A stretch of 24,543 nucleotides of DNA. It comes from Dehalococcoidia bacterium (GTDB lineage Bacteria > Chloroflexota > Dehalococcoidia > GIF9 > AB-539-J10). The stretch lies in assembly GCA_023229725.1 (NCBI GenBank), contig JALNYR010000018.1, positions 1 to 24,543 of the forward strand, read 5' to 3'. The translations under genes and the position numbers were made by a program. How positions within the stretch are numbered: the first letter of the stretch is position 1; each line of letters begins with the position of its first letter. The notes under the pieces are model-generated. The model ran no database searches. It was not told the DNA's origin and saw only the letters and a list, made by a program, of their open reading frames with translations. Below, piece by piece: positions 15,356-22,627 of this stretch.

Positions 15356-16081
15356 ATGCTGCACAGGTCTCTGGCGGTTGCGAGCGGAGTTCAGTTCTAC
15401 CTCTGGGTCGGACGGGGCATCAACTCGAACTCAGTGGTGCTGGCCGACGCACTGGACGGCGCGAAGCCGCACGTGCTCATCGACCCCGGCATGACCGGGA
15501 GCGAGATGGGCGAGCCTGCGCTTGACTCGTTGTCCGCGGCCATGGCGGCCGACGGTCTGCGGCTGGAGGATGTGGGCCTTGTGATTGGCACTCATTGTCA
15601 CCCGGACCACTTCGAAGCCGTGGACGAGGTCGTGCGCCGCAGCGGAGCGGGGGTGGCGCTGTCCGTGACTGAACAGCAGTTCAGGTCCGGCGACGGCAGG
15701 ACTTTCTACGGCTCTTTCGGCGCGGACGCGCCGTCATCCGAGCCGACGTTCCTGCTGCGGGAGGGACCGCTGCAGTTTCGCGCGGGGGATGGCCTGAGTG
15801 CGGAGGTCCTCATCACCCCGGGGCACACGCCCGGCTCGGCCTGTCTCTATCTGCCGGACCTGAAGGTGCTGGTGAGCGGCGACGTCGTCTTTCCCGGCAG
15901 CATCGGCCGCACGGACTTCGTGGGCGGCAGCATGTCGCAGATGCGTCGGAGTATCGCGCGGCTCTCAGAGCTGGACGTGGACTACATCCTTCCCGGCCAC
16001 AGCAGCATGGGGGAGGCTCTCGTGGCGGGCAAGGACAACGTGGTGCGCAACTTCCAGATGGTGCGGGCGTACTTCTTCTAG
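15356..16081 (+). CDS. Metallo-beta-lactamase-fold hydrolase
   Basis: A 241-residue MBL-fold enzyme of the glyoxalase II-like group, cytoplasmic, with a dinuclear metal site. The metal motif HCHPDH is at 80-85. It is followed by the histidine of ITPGHTPGSACLY, the bridging aspartate in LVSGDVVFPGSIGRTDF, and the last histidine in ILPGHSSMG. The substrate cannot be read; thioester or lactone hydrolysis is typical for this group. ATG 15356 is chosen because AGGAG precedes it and the fold starts there. Longer in-frame starts would fall within or upstream of the promoter. The next gene follows after 30 bp and is probably cotranscribed. Confidence 0.85.
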   Translation: MLHRSLAVASGVQFYLWVGRGINSNSVVLADALDGAKPHVLIDPGMTGSEMGEPALDSLSAAMAADGLRLEDVGLVIGTHCHPDHFEAVDEVVRRSGAGVALSVTEQQFRSGDGRTFYGSFGADAPSSEPTFLLREGPLQFRAGDGLSAEVLITPGHTPGSACLYLPDLKVLVSGDVVFPGSIGRTDFVGGSMSQMRRSIARLSELDVDYILPGHSSMGEALVAGKDNVVRNFQMVRAYFF

Positions 16082-16111
16082 GCGGCGGGCTTCCCGGGCG
16101 GAGTATCTCCC

Positions 16112-16783
16112 ATGGATATGGACGAACGGATACGCGATGCCATGCAGCGGACGGAACTCGTACGTCCGCCCACGCGCCGGCTTGCCACCTTCGGCAGCAC
16201 GACGATGGACTACTACGTCGTCACCGACCTGAGCGAGGAGATGAGCGTGGTGCGCGACGGCAGGGTGGTTGCGGAGCGGCCGCGGATAGTGACGCCGTTT
16301 TACCTGCTGCGGGTGGAGGGATTCAGCGAGGGGGCGCGCCGGTACCTCGGCATGATGGCGGAGGAGGGCGCACACGAGCCCGGCATCTTCTACACCTATC
16401 GCAACGAGCCGCACTCGATGAACATCGTCTCCGAGCCGCTGGCCGTCGTCCTCGGCAACCTGACATCGCGCTTGAACGCCGAGGACAGCCCGCTCAGCGC
16501 GGTCATCCGCGGTGTTGAAGACGTCTGGGACCTGGCGGTCATGATGTTCATCTACGACCTCACACGTCGCGCGGTGGGCGGGAACGTGTCCGACTTCCGG
16601 CGGCGCGGCCTGCTCACCACGGACTCGTCGGGTGTCCCGGCCGCGGCAAGGCAGGAGATAGAAGCGTTGTTCGCCGCCGTCAGGGAGGACCGCTCCCGCG
16701 CGTCCGAGTTGGTCACGGAGCTGAATCGCTGGGGCCTGTACGACGAGTACGAGGACCGGTTCCTCTCGCTCTTCAAGAAGTGA
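16112..16783 (+). CDS. Conserved-looking protein of unknown function
   Basis: A 223-residue soluble protein that I do not recognise. It has no signal peptide or membrane helix. The N-terminal half is mixed alpha/beta with aromatic stretches (FGSTTMDYYVVTDLS, IVTPFYLLRVEGFSEGARRYLGMMAEEG). The middle reads GIFYTYRNEPHSMNIVSEPLAVVLGNL, and the C-terminal third is helical and charged, ending EDRFLSLFKK. Codon use fits the neighbours and the frame is long, so it is probably real. It follows the MBL-fold gene by 30 bp with GGAG upstream of ATG 16112, which suggests a shared operon. Its stop faces the prepilin peptidase stop 21 bp away. Confidence 0.7.
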   Translation: MDMDERIRDAMQRTELVRPPTRRLATFGSTTMDYYVVTDLSEEMSVVRDGRVVAERPRIVTPFYLLRVEGFSEGARRYLGMMAEEGAHEPGIFYTYRNEPHSMNIVSEPLAVVLGNLTSRLNAEDSPLSAVIRGVEDVWDLAVMMFIYDLTRRAVGGNVSDFRRRGLLTTDSSGVPAAARQEIEALFAAVREDRSRASELVTELNRWGLYDEYEDRFLSLFKK

Positions 16784-16804
16784 TGCCCTGCGGGGCCACC
16801 TGCG

Positions 16805-17581
16805 TTACATAAGACCAACGTACCAGGCCAGCATCTGCGGTCCCCACAGCAGCGTCGCCATCGTTCCGAGCGTGAGGAACGGGCCGAACGGCATCGCCTG
16901 CTTCCGTTCCTTCTTCCGTGTGGCGAGCAGCACGACTCCCGCCGCACCCCCGATGATGATGCCGCAGAACAGCGCCACGAAGACGAGCGGGAAGCCGGTG
17001 GCCGCTCCCATGAAAGCCGCGAACTTGACGTCACCCCATCCCATTCCCCCGCGGGCCAGCAGCGCGACAAGGAAGAGCAGGGCGAATCCCGTGGCCGCGC
17101 CCGCCGCGGCGCTCAGCACCCGGTGAGGAAAGAGGTCGCCAAGCCAGGCCGGCGCCACGGTGGCGGCGACCACCAGGGCGAAGACCAGCGCGGGGACGAC
17201 GACTGCGTTCAGTATGAGCCCGTGCTCAAGGTCGATGACGAAGACGACGATGAGGACGGCGGCGTAGACGGCAAGCAGCGCGAAGGTGAGCGTTGCTCCG
17301 TACCACAGGGACAGTCCAGCGAACGTGAGCCCTGTTGCTGACTCGACGGCGACAATCCTCCGGGGGATGCTTGCGCCGCAGGCGCGACATCGACCTCCGA
17401 GCACGGCGTAGCTCAGCACGGGGACAAGGTCCTGCACGGCGAGCTGCCGCCCGCAGCTGTCGCAGTGGGACCTGCCGGTGACGATGGACTCGTGCCTCGG
17501 GAGACGGTCGATGCAGACGTTGAGGAAGCTGCCGACAGTGAAGCCGAGGACGCCGGCAATCACAGCGAGCAACGCATCCAT
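16805..17581 (-). CDS. pilD: Prepilin leader peptidase / N-methyltransferase (A24 family)
   Basis: A 258-residue polytopic membrane aspartic protease. It cleaves type IV prepilin leaders on the cytoplasmic side and methylates the new N-terminus. The N-terminal cytosolic domain carries two CxxC pairs (Cys40/43 and Cys65/68), which mark the bifunctional methylating form. The catalytic aspartates are Asp117 (VIDLEHGLI) and Asp184 (GMGWGDVKF, the GxGD-type motif). About seven hydrophobic helices follow the cysteine domain. The ATG at 17581 lies 8 nt beyond a strong promoter, so the mRNA is likely leaderless. Its evident substrate, a type IV pilin, is encoded divergently 734 bp away. Confidence 0.93.
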   Translation of the reverse strand: MDALLAVIAGVLGFTVGSFLNVCIDRLPRHESIVTGRSHCDSCGRQLAVQDLVPVLSYAVLGGRCRACGASIPRRIVAVESATGLTFAGLSLWYGATLTFALLAVYAAVLIVVFVIDLEHGLILNAVVVPALVFALVVAATVAPAWLGDLFPHRVLSAAAGAATGFALLFLVALLARGGMGWGDVKFAAFMGAATGFPLVFVALFCGIIIGGAAGVVLLATRKKERKQAMPFGPFLTLGTMATLLWGPQMLAWYVGLM

Positions 17582-17589
17582 CGCCCGGC

Positions 17590-17618
17590 ATTGTGGCTGT
17601 GTTGACAGCGCCTGTCAA
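17590..17618 (-). promoter_or_regulatory. Promoter with overlapping dyad for prepilin peptidase
   Basis: On the minus strand TTGACA (17618-17613) and CACAAT (17595-17590) are 17 bp apart, and the ATG follows 8 nt after the -10 box. The -35 box lies within a palindrome with 8-bp arms, GTTGACAG/CTGTCAAC (17601-17608/17612-17619), a possible operator. Confidence 0.6.
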
Positions 17619-17689
17619 CGGGTGATGGCAGTGTCTGTCCTGTTGGAGCGTGCCTCCGTGTCGGCCAGGGTGGAGAGGTGTGGTCCGCT

Positions 17690-17844
17690 GTAGGGGCCGT
17701 TCGTGAACGGCCCGGTGACGGAATGCGCGACACGGTTGACGCCTGCAGATACCCTGATGCCTGCCGGGTGCGGAAACATGCATGGGTGGTTGGTTGCCAC
17801 CGTGATTCCTGGCGTAGACCGGGCCGTTCTCGAACGGCCCCTAC
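17690..17844. repeat. Pair of inverted 27-bp palindromic repeats (REP/MITE-like)
   Basis: A 27-bp unit at 17690-17716 recurs in inverted orientation at 17818-17844 with a single mismatch, across a 101-bp spacer. Each unit is itself a hairpin: GGGCCGTT/AACGGCCC with a 4-nt loop (17694-17713 and 17821-17840). The outer ends begin GTAGGGGCC. This is the architecture of a bacterial interspersed palindromic element or a small non-autonomous mobile element. No coding frame of note lies between the arms. Confidence 0.65.
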
Positions 17845-17864
17845 GAGGCATGCGAATGGTTGTG

Positions 17865-17883
17865 GCGGCAGTGCTTGTGCCGC
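17865..17883. repeat. Short hairpin in the pilin/peptidase intergenic region
   Basis: GCGGCA (17865-17870) and TGCCGC (17878-17883) flank a 7-nt loop, just outside the REP-like pair. Function unknown. Confidence 0.3.
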
Positions 17884-17951
17884 GCGGTGGGTCTTCTGCT
17901 GCCTCGCCTGATTTCCAACCTCGAATGACCGTTCACGATGTTACTAATGTT

Positions 17952-17980
17952 GATTATCATTATGATTAGCGTTATCATTG
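17952..17980. promoter_or_regulatory. AT-rich Fur-box-like hexamer array
   Basis: Three adjacent hexamers GATTAT-CATTAT-GATTAG (17952-17969) match the NATWAT pattern of Fur-family boxes. TTATCATT occurs twice (17954-17961 and 17972-17979), 18 bp apart. This short AT-rich island stands out from its GC-rich surroundings. No iron or zinc gene is next to it; the pilin gene starts about 340 bp away. Confidence 0.3.
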
Positions 17981-18000
17981 TGTTGGCAGGGGCGACCTGG

Positions 18001-18038
18001 CGTAGCTTTCTGTTGCGCGCAACGGGCTCCGACGCTAC
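18001..18038. repeat. Second palindromic element, unrelated in sequence to the first
   Basis: GTAGC/GCTAC (18002-18006/18034-18038) bracket a perfect 12-bp palindrome GTTGCGCGCAAC (18012-18023). It resembles REP-type intergenic palindromes. The remainder of 17582-18315 contains only the promoters and repeats listed. Confidence 0.4.
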
Positions 18039-18149
18039 ACTTTGAGGTGAGACCTTATGTTGCGGCCGGCAGAGGTGACCGTAGTACTGGGTGGCGGCGC
18101 CGCATCAAGGTCCTGTGTTGACACGGTACTAATTGGGGACGCGAACTCA

Positions 18150-18179
18150 TTGACCCGTAGCTTGGCGGGCATCTACTAT
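18150..18179 (+). promoter_or_regulatory. Sigma70-type promoter for the pilin gene
   Basis: TTGACC (18150-18155) and TACTAT (18174-18179) are 18 bp apart. The leader is about 130 nt and contains a direct repeat of TACGGAGT (18261-18268 and 18283-18290). No known riboswitch pattern was recognised. Confidence 0.6.
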
Positions 18180-18315
18180 TGGTGGTGCAGTAAAAACGTG
18201 AGAGGATTTGGTAGGTCGATACAGGTCTTCTGAAGGCGTTTGGTAACGAACACTCGATACTACGGAGTTCGGGTGAAGAGCATACGGAGTCTCAGAGCTT
18301 AGAGGAGGGATACGA

Positions 18316-18714
18316 GTGAATATGAAGGGTTTGATTTCCAAGGTGATGAAGGGCGAGCGTGGCTTCACCCTCATCGAGTTGCTGGTGGTCGTCGCCATCC
18401 TCGGCATTATTGCCGCGGTCGTGGTCCTGAACATCGGTAGCTTCATCGGTTCGGGCGCGGAAGAGTCCGCCAACACCGAGGCGCACCAGGTGCAGACCGC
18501 CGTCATCGCGTACATGACGGCCGAGGGATTGACCACTTTCACCGAAGCGGTGGGCCCCGCTACTACCACGGGTCCGGAGCAGTACCTACTGAACCAGGCC
18601 AGGCTGCAGGCTACCTACACCATCACGGACGGTTCCATCTCTGCTGCCAGCCCCACGTCGGGTGGCAAGTGGGATACGTGCACGTTCTCTCTTGGCGCAT
18701 GGTCCTGCCCGTAG
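18316..18714 (+). CDS. Type IV pilin-like protein with class III signal peptide
   Basis: A 132-residue prepilin. The leader MNMKGLISKVMKGERG (1-16) is followed by FTLIELLVVVAILGIIAAVVVLN, so prepilin peptidase should cut after Gly16, leaving N-methyl-Phe with Glu at mature position 5. The helix anchors the subunit in the membrane and packs in the filament core. The small C-terminal domain is Thr/Ala-rich and ends WDTCTFSLGAWSCP, whose two cysteines could form the disulfide loop typical of pilins. GTG 18316 is used because GGAGGG lies 6 nt upstream; ATG 18322 would be too far from it. It is probably monocistronic, as a terminator follows. The pilus assembly ATPase and platform genes are not in the window. 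Confidence 0.93.
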   Translation: MNMKGLISKVMKGERGFTLIELLVVVAILGIIAAVVVLNIGSFIGSGAEESANTEAHQVQTAVIAYMTAEGLTTFTEAVGPATTTGPEQYLLNQARLQATYTITDGSISAASPTSGGKWDTCTFSLGAWSCP

Positions 18715-18759
18715 TCTACGTTGACGAACACGTGAGAGTCCTCTAACACGTGAATGAAC

Positions 18760-18797
18760 GGGGGAGGCGAGGCGTTTGCCCGCCTCCCCCTTGTCTT
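18760..18797 (+). terminator. Intrinsic terminator after the pilin gene
   Basis: GGGGGAGGCG (18760-18769) pairs perfectly with CGCCTCCCCC (18781-18790). An inner GGC/GCC stem and a GTTT loop lie between them, and TTGTCTT follows. This is the clearest intrinsic terminator in the window. The rest of the 212-bp gap to the next gene shows only a weak TAAGGT -10 candidate at 18912-18917. Confidence 0.8.
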
Positions 18798-18926
18798 CCC
18801 GGTTCTGAATGCTGTCGGGGCGTTGCAGGCCCTCGCGACGCCCAATGGCACAGCGGCCCGGGCTCGGTCTTCAAGCCGGTGGGGGGGCTCTCTCTTCCTC
18901 TTTGAATGGTGTAAGGTACGAGTGCC

Positions 18927-20021
18927 GTGCCAGAGCTGACAGTCGTCGTCCCCACCTACAACGAAGCCCCCAACGTTGCCGCGCTGCTGCGCCGTGTGGA
19001 TGGGGCCCTGGTAGGCCGGGTCGACTATGAGGTGGTCGTTGTGGACGACAACAGCCCTGACGGGACAGCCGATGTCGTACGTTCCGTGCAGGGCGAGTAT
19101 CCGGTCCGCGTGGTTGTCCGGAAGGATGAGCGGGGACTTGCCTCGGCCGTCATCGAGGGCTTCCGGCAGGCGAAAGGTGAGGTGGTCGGCGCCATCGATG
19201 CCGACCTGCAGCACCCACCGGAGAAGCTGCCCGAGCTGCTGCAGAAAGTGCGAGAGGGTGCGGACATCGTTGTCGCCAGTCGCTACGAGTCCGGCGGCGC
19301 CATCGAGGGCTGGACGCTCGGTCGCAAGGTTGTCTCCCGCGGCGCCCGGCTGCTGGCGTACGTCTTCGCTCCTTCCTCCCGCCGGTCGCGCGACCCGCTG
19401 TCAGGCTTCTTCCTGCTGCGCCGGTCCGCCATCGAAGGCGTGGACCTTCGTCCCGTCGGCTACAAGATACTGCTCGAGATACTGGTTCGTGGGCACGTGG
19501 GGCGCGTCGCCTCCGTGCCGTTCTCGTTCGCCGATCGCGAGGCGGGGCAGAGCAAGTACGGGGTGCGCGAGCAGGTGAACTACCTTCGCCACCTTGCCCG
19601 CCTGATGCCGGCTGACAAAGGTCTGCGGCGTTTCCTGAAGTTCTGCCTGGTCGGCGGCAGCGGTGTGCTGGTCAACATGGGCCTGCTATGGCTGCTGACC
19701 GAGGTGGCAGGTCTCTTCTATCTCGTGTCTTCGGCGGTCGCCGTCGAGTGCGCCATCCTCAACAACTTCCTCTGGAACGATGTCTGGACGTTCCGTGACC
19801 GGCGCGCCGCCGGCTGGCGGGCGCGGCTCGGCCGGTTCGCGCGATTCAATGTCTTTGTTCTCGCCGGACTTGGCATCAACGTTGCGTTCCTCTGGCTGTT
19901 CACGGAGCGGCTAGGTGTCTACTATCTGCTGTCGAACCTCATCGGTATCGCGGCTGCAACCATGTGGAACTTCTTGGTGAACTCAAGATGGACGTGGGGC
20001 GCGGGGCCTCCACGCCCGTGA
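18927..20021 (+). CDS. GT2 polyprenyl-phosphate glycosyltransferase fused to a GtrA domain
   Basis: A 364-residue fusion. Residues 1-225 are a dolichol-phosphate-mannose-synthase-like GT2 domain: LTVVVPTYNEAPN, VVVDDNSPDGT (38-47), the metal-binding DADLQHP with Asp91 and Asp93, and DPLSGFFLLRRSAIEG. It transfers a sugar from a nucleotide donor to polyprenyl phosphate on the cytoplasmic face. Residues about 231-360 are a GtrA domain with four membrane helices (FLKFCLVGGSGVLVNMGLLWLL, then NNFLWNDVWTF), thought to help translocate the lipid-linked sugar. The start is GTG 18927, 9 nt after a weak TAAGGT -10 candidate and without a Shine-Dalgarno site, so it may be leaderless. The sugar is probably mannose or glucose. 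Confidence 0.9.
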   Translation: MPELTVVVPTYNEAPNVAALLRRVDGALVGRVDYEVVVVDDNSPDGTADVVRSVQGEYPVRVVVRKDERGLASAVIEGFRQAKGEVVGAIDADLQHPPEKLPELLQKVREGADIVVASRYESGGAIEGWTLGRKVVSRGARLLAYVFAPSSRRSRDPLSGFFLLRRSAIEGVDLRPVGYKILLEILVRGHVGRVASVPFSFADREAGQSKYGVREQVNYLRHLARLMPADKGLRRFLKFCLVGGSGVLVNMGLLWLLTEVAGLFYLVSSAVAVECAILNNFLWNDVWTFRDRRAAGWRARLGRFARFNVFVLAGLGINVAFLWLFTERLGVYYLLSNLIGIAAATMWNFLVNSRWTWGAGPPRP

Positions 20022-20047
20022 ATGTCCGCAAGAGCGAAGGAGGCGAG

Positions 20048-20284
20048 ATGCTCGTGGTTCTTCATCACGACCATGCGGGCGCTCCGAGCGCGTCGGAGCA
20101 CGAACGTTGGGAGCCATTTGCTGTCGAACGATACCGCTTCGGCGAGGAGCGGCGTAGCCGGGGCGCGGATCCGCAGTGCCTGGAGAAGGTGTTGCAGGGA
20201 CGGCGCGGACGGGCGATAGCCTGTCCACTCGGGGCCCTGTCCAGGACGGAGCGTCCCCCGAGGCTGGGCGCTGAGGAGCGTTAG
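20048..20284 (+). CDS. Small hypothetical protein (78 aa)
   Basis: An open frame from ATG 20048 with AAGGAGG at the correct distance upstream, ending 2 bp before the TTG start of the nucleotidyltransferase. The product (MLVVLHHDHAGAPSASEHER..., ending LGAEER) is arginine-rich, with no signal peptide, membrane segment or recognised motif. The good ribosome site and tight spacing favour a real gene, possibly a translational coupler for the next one. The composition looks unconstrained, so a chance frame cannot be excluded. It fills most of the 265-bp gap after the GT2-GtrA gene. Confidence 0.35.
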   Translation: MLVVLHHDHAGAPSASEHERWEPFAVERYRFGEERRSRGADPQCLEKVLQGRRGRAIACPLGALSRTERPPRLGAEER

Positions 20285-20286
20285 CC

Positions 20287-21219
20287 TTGGACGCATTCAT
20301 GCTTGCCGCAGGAAGGGCTACACGGGCGTACCCGGTCGGCCTCTTGTACCCGAAGGTGCTGTTCCAGATATGCGGTCTTCCCGTTCTGGAGTACATGCTC
20401 ACGTGGTTTGACGCATCGCAAGAGGTATCAGACGTGCATCTCGTGCTGAATGACACCTGGAGCGATGTGATCGGGCGGGTGGAGTGCTATCTTGACTACA
20501 GACGCAGCCACCTGGTCGAGATCCACGGTGTCTTCGCGTCTCTGGGGATAGACGTCGGTTCGGGGCATCGGCCAGTGGCTGTCGACGTCGTCGCGGCGCA
20601 CGGGGACGGAACTGGGGGTGACCTGCGCACTGCCCTGGAAGCCGTGGGTCGGTCGAAGTCGACGGAGGATTTCGTTGTCTGCAACGCTGACTATCTCACT
20701 CTGGCCTGGACACCGACGGGACACGTCACGTCCGCGATACCCGTGGACGACATCGTGGCGTACCATCGTCGCTGCCGTGCGAGTCTTGGAACCGCATGCA
20801 CCGTTGGGGTCATCCGCGTGAACGGTGAAGACCTGTCTCGTTTTGGAAACGTGGAGCTATCCGAGCAAGGCTCTGCCACGGCCGTTCTGTCGTTCCGGGA
20901 GAAGCCGGCTTCCCGGGTGTTAGGTGACGGCTGGATCAACGCAGGGGTGTATGTCGTGTCAGGCGACATCGTGCTTCCTGAGCGGGATACGTATCTTCCG
21001 AAGGGACCGGACTCTGCCCTGGAACTCACGATGCTGCAGCGGCTATCTGAACAGGGACTCGGGCGGTTGGCAGCCTGTCGATTGCGGCTAAGGAACTGGC
21101 TGGATCTTGCCACTGTCGGGCAGCTGGCAGCCGCGAGCCTGGTTGTCGCAGACCTGTCCCAGCAAGCACCGCAAGGGTCACACAGTATTGGCGAACGGCG
21201 GGAATCGAGCAAGATATGA
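20287..21219 (+). CDS. Sugar-phosphate nucleotidyltransferase (NTP_transferase family)
   Basis: A 310-residue cytoplasmic enzyme that would join a nucleoside triphosphate to a sugar 1-phosphate, releasing pyrophosphate. The N-terminal signature reads LAAGRATRAYPVGLLYPKVLFQICGLP (6-32), where the usual G-T-R is A-T-R. GDGTGGDLRTAL (107-117) and NADYL with metal-binding Asp135 follow, then FREKP and WINAGVYV, all typical of RmlA/GalU-like enzymes. The start is TTG 20287, because ATG 20299 would leave no residues before the nucleotide loop; GAGGAG (20273-20278) is its likely ribosome site. The stop overlaps the next start (ATGA), so it is coupled to the dehydrogenase. The exact sugar is unknown. 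Confidence 0.8.
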   Translation: MDAFMLAAGRATRAYPVGLLYPKVLFQICGLPVLEYMLTWFDASQEVSDVHLVLNDTWSDVIGRVECYLDYRRSHLVEIHGVFASLGIDVGSGHRPVAVDVVAAHGDGTGGDLRTALEAVGRSKSTEDFVVCNADYLTLAWTPTGHVTSAIPVDDIVAYHRRCRASLGTACTVGVIRVNGEDLSRFGNVELSEQGSATAVLSFREKPASRVLGDGWINAGVYVVSGDIVLPERDTYLPKGPDSALELTMLQRLSEQGLGRLAACRLRLRNWLDLATVGQLAAASLVVADLSQQAPQGSHSIGERRESSKI

Positions 21220-22625
21220 AGCCTATTATTGACATTCTGGGTATTGAGGCATCCGATTTCGGGAGGGCACTCGAAGAAGGAGCGGTGACAGCATGCGTCG
21301 TTGGACTCGGCTATGTCGGTCTGCCGCTCGCGGTTATCCTGGCGGAGCGTGGTTTTCGCGTTGTGGGAGTGGACCAGAACAGGGGCGTTCTTGATGCGTG
21401 TGAAGCGGGATTGCCGTCAATCCACGAGGAGGGTCTTCGCGAGCGTCTTGGCGGCGTCATTCGGGCACGACGTATTCAGTTCTCCGATGATCTGGCGGGT
21501 TCGGTGCGCCGGTCCAACCTTGTTGTCGTGACGGTTGGGACTCCTCTCACTGAGTCGCGCCAGATTGATCTGACTGGTGTGAGGGCTGCCGCCGCTGGGA
21601 TTGCGGCTGGCCTGCGTCAGGGAACCCTTGTGGTCTTCAAGAGCACCATGGCCGTTGGCGGGACACGGAACACTGTGGAGCCTATTCTCGAGAGCATCTC
21701 GGGAATGCGGGCGGAGCGTGACTTCGGCCTGGCATTCGTTCCTGAGCGCACTGTGGAGGGCAAGGCGCTGTATGAACTTCCGCGACTGCCGAAGATCGTC
21801 GGCGGATTGGGTGAGCGAAGTTCGCGCGCGGCTGCTATGGTGTTCTCGGTGGTGGGTGGGCCGATTGTGACGGTGAGCCGCCCGGAAGTGGCCGAGATGG
21901 CCAAGCTGTTCGACAACATCTACCGTGACGTCAACATCGCGCTAGCCAATGAGCTTGCAGTCTGCTGTGAAGCGGCGGGAGTCGATGCAATTGAGACTAT
22001 TGGTGCTGCGAATGAAGGCTACGAACGCACGCATCTGCTGATGCCCGGTCCTGGAGTGGGAGGTTCTTGCCTCACCAAGGATTCGTACATCTTCGCTGCG
22101 TCGTTCAGCGACAACGGGTGCTCCCCGCGCCTCATGATGGAAGCGCGTCGCATTAATGACGGCATGCCTGGACATCTGGCTGAGCTGACCCGCGATGCGC
22201 TGGCTGAGATGGGGAAGACTCTCGTGGGAGCGCGTGTGGCGGTGCTGGGGTACGCGATGAAGAGTGGGACGGATGATGTGAGGGGTACTCCCGTCCGCCC
22301 GTACGTGCGATGGCTGCGTGAGCAAGGAGTTGATGTCGTTGTGTACGACCCTCTTATCTCTGCGGGCGTGGTGACCAGAGAAGTGCAGGTGGCCCAGAGC
22401 CCTACGCTGGAGGAGGCTGTGGCGGGCGCGTCGGTAGTGTGTCTGGCGACCGATCATCGTGACTTCTCAGCGCTTGACATCACAGCACTCAAGTCCGCAA
22501 TGGCCACGCCCTGCGCGTTGGTAGATGCACGGCACGTCGTGGATCCGGTCGCGGTCATGCACGCGGGGTTCGTCTATCGAGGTGTGGGGAGACCGGCGAG
22601 CTTCTTCCGAAAAGGGGAGGCCTAG
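21216..22625 (+). CDS. UDP-sugar 6-dehydrogenase, WecC/Ugd-like
   Basis: A 469-residue nucleotide-sugar dehydrogenase that oxidises C6 of a UDP- or GDP-sugar to the uronic acid in two NAD+-dependent steps. The Rossmann motif is VVGLGYVGLP (28-37). The catalytic cysteine is Cys285 in GVGGSCLTKD, followed by the C-terminal UDP-binding domain with KSGTDDVRGTP. VFKSTMAVGGT and FVPERTVEGKA resemble UDP-N-acetylmannosamine dehydrogenases more than UDP-glucose dehydrogenases, but the substrate is not proven. An N-terminal extension of about 25 residues precedes the Rossmann fold. It overlaps the nucleotidyltransferase gene by 4 nt (ATGA). Third positions are visibly richer in A/T than in the upstream housekeeping genes. 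Confidence 0.88.
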   Translation: MKPIIDILGIEASDFGRALEEGAVTACVVGLGYVGLPLAVILAERGFRVVGVDQNRGVLDACEAGLPSIHEEGLRERLGGVIRARRIQFSDDLAGSVRRSNLVVVTVGTPLTESRQIDLTGVRAAAAGIAAGLRQGTLVVFKSTMAVGGTRNTVEPILESISGMRAERDFGLAFVPERTVEGKALYELPRLPKIVGGLGERSSRAAAMVFSVVGGPIVTVSRPEVAEMAKLFDNIYRDVNIALANELAVCCEAAGVDAIETIGAANEGYERTHLLMPGPGVGGSCLTKDSYIFAASFSDNGCSPRLMMEARRINDGMPGHLAELTRDALAEMGKTLVGARVAVLGYAMKSGTDDVRGTPVRPYVRWLREQGVDVVVYDPLISAGVVTREVQVAQSPTLEEAVAGASVVCLATDHRDFSALDITALKSAMATPCALVDARHVVDPVAVMHAGFVYRGVGRPASFFRKGEA

Positions 22626-22627
22626 CA

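Noticed and set aside
17690..17844. Palindromic repeats as a CRISPR array
   Set aside because: There are only two copies, in opposite orientation, with a 101-bp spacer and no cas genes.
18186..18315. Cyclic-di-GMP riboswitch in the pilin leader
   Set aside because: A leader of this length before a pilin gene invites the idea, but the conserved GEMM core was not found.
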